From Desmodus rotundus (taxonomy: Eukaryota > Chordata > Mammalia > Chiroptera > Phyllostomidae), in the NCBI RefSeq assembly GCF_022682495.2, contig NW_026527522.1, positions 310,001 to 374,000 on the forward strand: a DNA stretch of 64,000 bases. Reading direction: 5' to 3'. The number at the start of each line of letters is the position of its first letter. The first letter of the stretch is position 1. The position numbers and the translations under genes were made by a program. This document shows, piece by piece, positions 1 through 7,584 of this stretch. The notes beneath the pieces were generated by a model. The model was not told the DNA's origin and made no database searches. It saw only the letters and a program-made list of their open reading frames with translations.

Positions 1-1020
1 GCTGCGCATGCGCACTCAGGCTCCCAAGCACACGCCTCCCTCGGCTCACCTGACCCACCCTTTAGAGGTCACAGCAGTTCCACAGGGTCCCTGGGCACCT
101 GTCCGTGGACACAGGAGCCCTCCCTGCCACCTAAAGGACCACGCGATTTCCGCTGGGGAACACTCCCCAGAAGCACTCCCAGCCTCACACAGACACTGTG
201 CGCAGGATAGACTTGTGGACCAGGGGCCTGGGCGGGGAATTTTCCAGGGAACTCTCTAAAGGCCAGGTGCCCTCTGTCGCCCTGGGAGTGCCCACGCCAT
301 CCCTTAACCCTGCAGGACACTATCATCCAGCAATAAGCAGCCCTCTGCCTCCACGGGGCTCAAACACCTGGGCCCGTTGTGCGAACACCTGGCGTTCGTG
401 CAGGCAAACCCGCAGACCCCTCTGGCCCGAACCCACCACTGCGAAGATCCCACTTTTCTTCCATCCGTAAAGGGGTCCTCCTTGAGGAGTGGAGGAACAT
501 GGGGAGGCCCCCAGGAGATGGCTTTTCTCCGAGCCGCGGCTGGCTCCTTTCGGGCCTATACGTGGGCCCCGCGTGCGCACTCAGGCTCCCCACAATAGGC
601 CTCCCTCGGGTCACGGGACCCACCCTTGAGGTGTCTCCTGACCCACCCTTGAGGGGTCACGTGACCCACACCTGGGGGGTCTCGTGACACACCCCTGAGG
701 GGTCACATGACCCACCCCTGAGGGGTCACGTGACCCACCCTTGAGGGGTCACGTGACCCACACCTGGGGGGTCTCGTGACGCACCCCTGAGGTGTCACGT
801 GACGCACCCCTGAGGTGTCACGTGACGCACCCCTGAGGGGTCACGTGACCCACCCCTGAGGGGTCTCGTGACCCACCCCTGAGGGGTCTCGTGACCCACC
901 CCTGAGGGGTCACGTGACCCACCCTTGAGGGGTTTCGTGACCCACCCTTGCGGGGTCTCGTGACCCACCCTTGGGAGGTCACCTGTCCCACCCTGGAGGG
1001 GTCAGGTGACCCGCCCTTGA
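1..1020 (+). repeat. U0: partial unit (B tail, A, minisatellite)
   Basis: The B tail is 1-64, A is 65-627 and V is 628-1020 (393 bp, 17 monomers). A is class c: it has the CCCCGCGTGCGC and ACAATAGG markers. A private G-to-A change gives GCGAACACC near 382 where other copies have GCGAGCACC or GCGAGGACC. V holds seven perfect GTCACGTGAC sites, starting at 656, 725, 748, 794, 817, 840 and 909, all spaced by multiples of 23 bp. Confidence 0.93.
656..665 (+). promoter_or_regulatory. E-box/CLEAR palindrome in the minisatellite (example)
   Basis: GTCACGTGAC is a perfect 10-bp palindrome around CACGTG. It equals the CLEAR element bound by TFEB, TFE3 and MITF and is also a high-affinity USF/MAX-type site. 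It recurs at 23-bp steps through every minisatellite in the window. The sequence match is certain; occupancy is unknown and would depend on CpG methylation at its centre. Confidence 0.55.
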
Positions 1021-1191
1021 GAGGTCACAGCAGTTTCACAGGGTCCCTGCGCACCTGTCCATGGAAACAGAAGCCCTCCCTGCCACTCAGAGGACCGCGC
1101 TATTTCCCCTAGGCCACACTGCCCAGCAGCACTCTCGGCCCCGCACAGACAGTGTGCTAAGGACAGACTTGGATACCGGGGGCCTGGGCGG

Positions 1192-1201
1192 GGGATTTTC
1201 C
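1192..1201 (+). promoter_or_regulatory. kappaB-like site in module B (example)
   Basis: GGGATTTTCC fits GGGRNNYYCC. It overlaps the 10-bp palindrome TTCCATGGAA (1198-1207), which has STAT-like half sites spaced by four. In A the equivalent is GGAATTTTCC (1755-1764), followed by CAGGGAA. Short motifs like this arise by chance, but it is kept in nearly all copies. Confidence 0.25.
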
Positions 1202-1464
1202 ATGGAACTCTCTAAGGGCCCGGTGCCCTGTGTCGCCCCGGAGTGCCCATGCCCTTCCTTGACCCCGCAGGACCCTTGCATCCAGCAATAAGCAGCCGTC
1301 TGCCTCCACGGGTCTCAAACACCTGGGCCCGGTGTGCGGGCACCTGGCGTACGTGGAGGCAAACCCCTGACCCCTCTGGCCCGAACCCACCACTGCGAAG
1401 ATCCCCCTTTTCTTCCATCCGTAAAGGGGCCCTCCCTGGGGAGTGGAGGAACATGGGGAGGCCC

Positions 1465-1476
1465 CCAGGAGATGGC
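1465..1476 (+). promoter_or_regulatory. CTCF-like core in module B (example)
   Basis: CCAGGAGATGGC fits the CTCF core written as CCASNAGRKGGC at every position. The same 12-mer occurs in nearly all A and B modules, always on this strand. Two A modules, near 24508 and 28593, have GCC for the last GGC. I did not score the full motif with flanks, so affinity is uncertain. Confidence 0.4.
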
Positions 1477-1521
1477 TTTTCTCCGAGCCGCGGCTGGCTC
1501 CTTTCGGGCCTATACGTGGGC

Positions 1522-1533
1522 TGCGCATGCGCA
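1522..1533. promoter_or_regulatory. NRF1-like palindrome at the end of module B (example)
   Basis: TGCGCATGCGCA is a perfect match to the NRF1 consensus YGCGCAYGCGCR and is fully palindromic. Most B modules have it. The copies near 52259, 57791 and 60851 read CGCGCATGCGCA, still consensus. The copies near 39518 and 41059, and A modules generally, read CGCGCGTGCGCA, one base off. Confidence 0.45.
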
Positions 1534-1583
1534 CTCAGGCTCCCAAGCACACGCCTCCCTCGGCTCACCTGACCCACCCTTTA

Positions 1584-2146
1584 GAGGTCACAGCAGTTCC
1601 ACAGGGTCCCTGGGCACCTGTCCGTGGACACAGGAGCCCTCCCTGCCACCTAAAGGACCACGCGATTTCCGCTGGGGAACACTCCCCAGAAGCACTCCCA
1701 GCCTCACACAGACACTGTGCGCAGGATAGACTTGTGGACCAGGGGCCTGGGCGGGGAATTTTCCAGGGAACTCTCTAAAGGCCAGGTGCCCTCTGTCGCC
1801 CTGGGAGTGCCCACGCCATCCCTTAACCCTGCAGGACACTATCATCCAGCAATAAGCAGCCCTCTGCCTCCACGGGGCTCAAACACCTGGGCCCGTTGTG
1901 CGAGCACCTGGCGTTCGTGCAGGCAAACCCGCAGACCCCTCTGGCCCGAACCCACCACTGCGAAGATCCCACTTTTCTTCCATCCGTAAAGGGGTCCTCC
2001 TTGAGGAGTGGAGGAACATGGGGAGGCCTCCAGGAGATGGCTTTTCTCCGAGCCGCGGCTGGCTCCTTTCGGGCCTATACGTGGGCCGCGCGTGCGCACT
2101 CAGGCTCCCCACAACAGGCCTCCCTTGGGTCACGGGACCCACCCTT
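1584..2146 (+). repeat. Module A, type copy (563 bp)
   Basis: Module A begins GAGGTCACAGCAGTTCC and merges into the minisatellite at GACCCACCCTTGAGG. It keeps the CTCF-like core and a kappaB-like GGAATTTTCC. Its NRF1 position reads CGCGCGTGCGCA, one base off consensus. About 80 bp from GAGTGGAGGAAC through TATACGTGGGC are identical to B in most copies. Confidence 0.9.
2030..2041 (+). promoter_or_regulatory. CTCF-like core in module A (example)
   Basis: The same 12-mer as in B, here following the class-a CCT variant. Two same-orientation copies per unit lie about 565 bp apart. Confidence 0.4.
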
Positions 2147-2470
2147 GAGGTGTCTCCTGACCCAGCCTGGAGGGGTCATGTGACCCACACCTGGGGTGTC
2201 TCGTGACGCACCCTTGAGGGGTCACGTGACCCACACCTGGGGGGTCTCATGACGCACCACTGAGGTGTCACGTGACCCACCCCTGGGGGGTCTCGTGACG
2301 CACCCCTGAGGGGTCACGTGACCCACCCCTGAGGGGTCTCGTGACCCACCCCTGAGGGGTCACGTGACCCACCCTTGAGGGGTTTCGTGACCCACCCTTG
2401 CGGGGTCTCGTGACCCACCCTTGGGAGGTCACCTGTCCCACCCTGGAGGGGTCAGGTGACCCGCCCTTGA
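2147..2470 (+). repeat. 23-bp minisatellite, shortest form (14 monomers)
   Basis: The canonical monomer is CCCCTGAGGGG running into GTCACGTGAC with a shared G, then CCA. Variants replace GTCAC by GTCTC, the trailing CCA by GCA, or CTGAG by CTGGG. The 5' end (GTGTCTCCTGACCCAGCC, then GGTCATGTGACC) and 3' end (GGTCACCTGTCC, GTCAGGTGACCC) are fixed degenerate monomers in most units. Copy number changes in the middle. Confidence 0.93.
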
Positions 2471-4616
2471 GAGGTCACAGCAGTTTCACAGGGTCCCTGC
2501 GCACCTGTCCATGGAAACAGAAGCCCTCCCTGCCACTCAGAGGGACCGCGCTATTTCCCCTAGGCCACACTGCCCAGCAGCACTCTCAGCCCCGCACAGA
2601 CAGTGTAGCTAAGGACAGACTTGGATACCGGGGGCCTGGGCGGGGGATTTTCCATGGAACTCTCTAAGGGCCCGGTGCCCTGTGTCGCCCGGGAGTGCCC
2701 ATGCCCTTCCTTGACCCCGCAGGACACTTGCATCCAGCAATAAGCAGCCGTCTGCCTCCACGGGGCTCAAACACCTGGGCCCGGTGTGCGGGCACCTGGC
2801 GTACGTGGAGGCAAACCCCTGACCCCTCTGGCCCGAACCCACCACTGCGAAGATCCCCCTTTTCTTCCATCCGTAAAGGGGCCCTCCCTGGGGAGTGGAG
2901 GAACATGGGGAGGCCCCCAGGAGATGGCTTTTCTCCGAGCCGCGGCTGGCTCCTTTCGGGCCTATACGTGGGCTGCGCATGCGCACTCAGGCTCCCAAGC
3001 ACACGCCTCCCTCGGCTCACCTGACCCACCCTTTAGAGGTCACAGCAGTTCCACAGGGTCCCTGGGCACCTGTCCGTGGACACAGGAGCCCTCCCTGCCA
3101 CCTAAAGGACCACGCGATTTCCGCTGGGGAACACTCCCCAGAAGCACTCCCAGCCTCACACAGACACTGTGCGCAGGATAGACTTGTGGACCAGGGGCCT
3201 GGGCGGGGAATTTTCCAGGGAACTCTCTAAAGGCCAGGTGCCCTCTGTCGCCCTGGGAGTGCCCACGCCATCCCTTAACCCTGCAGGACACTATCATCCA
3301 GCAATAAGCAGCCCTCTGCCTCCACGGGGCTCAAACACCTGGGCCCGTTGTGCGAGCACCTGGCGTTCGTGCAGGCAAACCCGCAGACCCCTCTGGCCCG
3401 AACCCACCACTGCGAAGATCCCACTTTTCTTCCATCCGTAAAGGGGTCCTCCTTGAGGAGTGGAGGAACATGGGGAGGCCCCCAGGAGATGGCTTTTCTC
3501 CAAGCCGCGGCTGGCTCCTTTCGGGCCTATACGTGGGCCGCGCGTGCGCACTCAGGCTCCCCACAACAGGCCTCCCTCGGGTCACGGGACCCACCCTTGA
3601 GGTGTCTCCTGACCCAGCCTGGAGGGGTCATGTGACCCACACCTGGGGGGTCTCGTGACGCACCCCTGAGGGGTCACGTGACCCACCCCTGGGGGGTCTC
3701 GTGACCCACCACTGAGGGGTCACGTGACCCACCCTTGAGGGGTCACGTGACCCACACCTGGGGGTTCTCGTGACGCACCTCTGAGGTGTCACGTGACCCA
3801 CCCCCGAGGGGTCACGTGACCCACACCTGCGGGGGTCACGTGACCCACACCTGCGGGGTCACGTGACCCCCCCCCTGGGGGTTCACGTGACGCACCCCTG
3901 AGGGGTCACGTGACCCACCCCCGAGGGGTCACGTGACCCACACCTGCGGGGTCACGTGACCCACACCTGCGGGGTCACGTGACCCCCCCCCTGGGGGTTC
4001 ACGTGACGCACCCCTGAGGGGTCACGTGACCCACACCTGGGGGGTCTCGTGACCCACCCCTGAGGGGTCACATGACCCACCCCTGAGGGGTCACGTGACC
4101 CACCCTTGAGGGGTCACGTGACCCACACCTGGGGGGTCTCGTGACGCACCCCTGAGGTGTCACGTGACCCACACCTGGGGGGTCTCGTGACGCACCCCTG
4201 AGGGGTCACGTGACCCACCCCTGGGGGGTCTCGTGACCCACCACTGAGGGGTCACGTGACCCACCCTTGAGGGGTAACGTGACCCACACCTGGGGGTTCT
4301 CGTGACGCACCTCTGAGGTGTCACGTGACCCACCACTGGGGGGTCTCGTGACCCACCCCCGAGGGGTCACGTGACCCACACCGGCGGGGTCTCGTGACCC
4401 ACACCTGCGGGGTCACATGACCCACCCCTGGGGGTTCACGTGACGCACCCCTGAGGGGTCACGTGACCCACCCCTGAGGGGTCTCGTGACCCACCCCTGA
4501 GGGGTCACGTGACCCACCCTTGAGGGGTTTCGTGACCCACCCTTGCGGGGTCTCGTGACCCACCCCTTGGGAGGTCACCTGTCCCACCCTGGAGGGGTCA
4601 GGTGACCCGCCCTTGA
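2471..4616 (+). repeat. U2: class b unit with the longest minisatellite
   Basis: B is 2471-3035 (565 bp), A is 3036-3598 and V is 3599-4616 (1,018 bp, about 44 monomers). B carries two private single-base insertions, a third G in CAGAGGGACC near 2541 and an extra A in GTGTAGCTAAGG near 2608. A has the class-b marker TCTCCAAGCC. V contains an internal 116-bp duplication with C9 runs at 3867-3875 and 3983-3991. Confidence 0.94.
3599..4616 (+). repeat. Expanded 23-bp minisatellite (about 44 monomers)
   Basis: This is the longest minisatellite in the window at 1,018 bp. A 116-bp block of five monomers, ending in a C9 run plus TGGGGGTTCACG, is tandemly repeated (C-runs at 3867 and 3983). A class-c-like run (GACCCACCCCTGAGGGGTC, then GAGGTGTCACG) follows, then a second class-b-like run, as if arrays of different classes had been joined. 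Confidence 0.92.
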
Positions 4617-6135
4617 GAGGTCACAGCAGTTTCACAGGGTCCCTGCGCACCTGTCCATGGAAACAGAAGCCCTCCCTGCCACTCAGAGGACCGCGCTATT
4701 TCCCCTAGGCCACACTGCCCAGCAGCACTCTCGGCCCCGCACAGACAGTGTGCTAAGGACAGACTTGGATACCGGGGGCCTGGGCGGGGGATTTTCCATG
4801 GAACTCTCTAAGGGCCCGGTGCCCTGTGTCGCCCCGGAGTGCCCATGCCCTTCCTTGACCCCGCAGGACCCTTGCATCCAGCAATAAGCAGCCGTCTGCC
4901 TCCACGGGTCTCAAACACCTGGGCCCGGTGTGCGGGCACCTGGCGTACGTGGAGGCAAACCCCTGACCCCTCTGGCCCGAACCCACCACTGCGAAGATCC
5001 CCCTTTTCTTCCATCCGTAAAGGGGCCCTCCCTGGGGAGTGGAGGAACATGGGGAGGCCCCCAGGAGATGGCTTTTCTCCGAGCCGCGGCTGGCTCCTTT
5101 CGGGCCTATACGTGGGCTGCGCATGCGCACTCAGGCTCCCAAGCACACGCCTCCCTCGGCTCACCTGACCCACCCTTTAGAGGTCACAGCAGTTCCACAG
5201 GGTCCCTGGGCACCTGTCCGTGGACACAGGAGCCCTCCCTGCCACCTAAAGGACCACGCGATTTCCGCTGGGGAACACTCCCCAGAAGCACTCCCAGCCT
5301 CACACAGACACTGTGCGCAGGATAGACTTGTGGACCAGGGGCCTGGGCGGGGAATTTTCCAGGGAACTCTCTAAAGGCCAGGTGCCCTCTGTCGCCCTGG
5401 GAGTGCCCACGCCATCCCTTAACCCTGCAGGACACTATCATCCAGCAATAAGCAGCCCTCTGCCTCCACGGGGCTCAAACACCTGGGCCCGTTGTGCGAG
5501 CACCTGGCGTTCGTGCAGGCAAACCCGCAGACCCCTCTGGCCCGAACCCACCACTGCGAAGATCCCACTTTTCTTCCATCCGTAAAGGGGTCCTCCTTGA
5601 GGAGTGGAGGAACATGGGGAGGCCCCCAGGAGATGGCTTTTCTCCGAGCCGCGGCTGGCTCCTTTCGGGCCTATACGTGGGCCCCGCGTGCGCACTCAGG
5701 CTCCCCACAATAGGCCTCCCTCGGGTCACGGGACCCACCCTTGAGGTGTCTCCTGACCCACCCTTGAGGGGTCACGTGACCCACACCTGGGGGGTCTCGT
5801 GACACACCCCTGAGGGGTCACATGACCCACCCCTGAGGGGTCACGTGACCCACCCTTGAGGGGTCACGTGACCCACACCTGGGGGGTCTCGTGACGCACC
5901 CCTGAGGTGTCACGTGACGCACCCCTGAGGTGTCACGTGACGCACCCCTGAGGGGTCACGTGACCCACCCCTGAGGGGTCTCGTGACCCACCCCTGAGGG
6001 GTCTCGTGACCCACCCCTGAGGGGTCACGTGACCCACCCTTGAGGGGTTTCGTGACCCACCCTTGCGGGGTCTCGTGACCCACCCTTGGGAGGTCACCTG
6101 TCCCACCCTGGAGGGGTCAGGTGACCCGCCCTTGA
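4617..6135 (+). repeat. U3: class c unit
   Basis: B is 4617-5179, A is 5180-5742 and V is 5743-6135 (393 bp, 17 monomers). A carries the class-c CCCCGCGTGCGC and ACAATAGG markers. V starts with the class-c GACACACCCC monomer and closely matches that of U0, including the three GACGCACCCCTGAGGTG monomers. Confidence 0.95.
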
Positions 6136-7584
6136 GAGGTCACAGCAGTTTCACAGGGTCCCTGCGCACCTGTCCATGGAAACAGAAGCCCTCCCTGCCA
6201 CTCAGAGGACCGCGCTATTTCCCCTAGGCCACACTGCCCAGCAGCACTCTCGGCCCCGCACAGACAGTGTGCTAAGGACAGACTTGGATACCGGGGGCCT
6301 GGGCGGGGGATTTTCCATGGAACTCTCTAAGGGCCCGGTGCCCTGTGTCGCCCCGGAGTGCCCATGCCCTTCCTTGACCCCGCAGGACCCTTGCATCCAG
6401 CAATAAGCAGCCGTCTGCCTCCACGGGTCTCAAACACCTGGGCCCGGTGTGCGGGCACCTGGCGTACGTGGAGGCAAACCCCTGACCCCTCTGGCCCGAA
6501 CCCACCACTGCGAAGATCCCCCTTTTCTTCCATCCGTAAAGGGGCCCTCCCTGGGGAGTGGAGGAACATGGGGAGGCCCCCAGGAGATGGCTTTTCTCCG
6601 AGCCGCGGCTGGCTCCTTTCGGGCCTATACGTGGGCTGCGCATGCGCACTCAGGCTCCCAAGCACACGCCTCCCTCGGCTCACCTGACCCACCCTTTAGA
6701 GGTCACAGCAGTTCCACAGGGTCCCTGGGCACCTGTCCGTGGACACAGGAGCCCTCCCTGCCACCTAAAGGACCACGCGATTTCCGCTGGGGAACACTCC
6801 CCAGAAGCACTCCCAGCCTCACACAGACACTGTGCGCAGGATAGACTTGTGGACCAGGGGCCTGGGCGGGGAATTTTCCAGGGAACTCTCTAAAGGCCAG
6901 GTGCCCTCTGTCGCCCTGGGAGTGCCCACGCCATCCCTTAACCCTGCAGGACACTATCATCCAGCAATAAGCAGCCCTCTGCCTCCACGGGGCTCAAACA
7001 CCTGGGCCCGTTGTGCGAGCACCTGGCGTTCGTGCAGGCAAACCCGCAGACCCCTCTGGCCCGAACCCACCACTGCGAAGATCCCACTTTTCTTCCATCC
7101 GTAAAGGGGTCCTCCTTGAGGAGTGGAGGAACATGGGGAGGCCTCCAGGAGATGGCTTTTCTCCGAGCCGCGGCTGGCTCCTTTCGGGCCTATACGTGGG
7201 CCGCGCGTGCGCATCAGGCTCCCCACAACAGGCCTCCCTTGGGTCACGGGACCCACCCTTGAGGTGTCTCCTGACCCAGCCTGGAGGGGTCATGTGACCC
7301 ACACCTGGGGTGTCTCGTGACGCACCCTTGAGGGGTCACGTGACCCACACCTGGGGGGTCTCATGACGCACCACTGAGGTGTCACGTGACCCACCCCTGG
7401 GGGGTCTCGTGACGCACCCCTGAGGGGTCACGTGACCCACCCCTGAGGGGTCTCGTGACCCACCCCTGAGGGGTCACGTGACCCACCCTTGAGGGGTTTC
7501 GTGACCCACCCTTGCGGGGTCTCGTGACCCACCCTTGGGAGGTCACCTGTCCCACCCTGGAGGGGTCAGGTGACCCGCCCTTGA
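6136..7584 (+). repeat. U4: class a unit with a 1-bp deletion
   Basis: B is 6136-6698, A is 6699-7260 and V is 7261-7584 (14 monomers). One C is missing from A at about 7213 (GCGCATCAGG instead of GCGCACTCAGG), so the unit is 1,449 bp. Otherwise it matches U1. Confidence 0.95.

Larger units (their letters stand above)
1021..1583 (+). repeat. Module B, type copy (563 bp)
   Basis: Module B begins GAGGTCACAGCAGTTTC and ends at the junction with A (CCCTTTAGAGGTC). It is aligned with module A from end to end at about 88% identity by eye, with differences concentrated in the first 370 bp and the last 45 bp. It carries a kappaB-like site, a CTCF-like core and an NRF1 palindrome in that order. Its 3' end is a lone degenerate 23-bp monomer. 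I see no function beyond possible factor binding. Confidence 0.9.
1021..2470 (+). repeat. U1: reference 1,450-bp unit, class a
   Basis: B is 1021-1583, A is 1584-2146 and V is 2147-2470 (324 bp, 14 monomers). This is the shortest and commonest arrangement, recurring at U4, U9, U12, U15, U18, U21, U25, U29, U33, U36 and U39. B has the CTCTCGGCCCC and GACCCTTGC markers. A has the class-a marker AGGCCTCCAGG (others AGGCCCCCAGG) and CCTTGGGTC. Confidence 0.95.

Noticed and set aside
309..320. Telomere-like TTAACCCT within module A
   Set aside because: It is a single short match per module with no TTAGGG tandem run.
331..345. Polyadenylation signal in AGCAATAAGCAG
   Set aside because: The hexamer is AATAAG, not AATAAA, and there is no downstream GT-rich context or transcript evidence.
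530..545. AGCCGCGGCT palindrome as an attachment or origin site
   Set aside because: It is a conserved 10-bp palindrome in cores, but nothing around it suggests an integrase, recombinase or replication function.
1157..1577. Overlapping frames of 109-131 codons on both strands as genes
   Set aside because: They occur in five or six frames at once, show no domain, signal peptide or start context, shift with single-base indels between units, and recur only because the DNA recurs.
2147..2470. CRISPR-like array of short direct repeats
   Set aside because: The 23-bp monomers are contiguous with no spacers, and no cas-like gene is present. It is a minisatellite.
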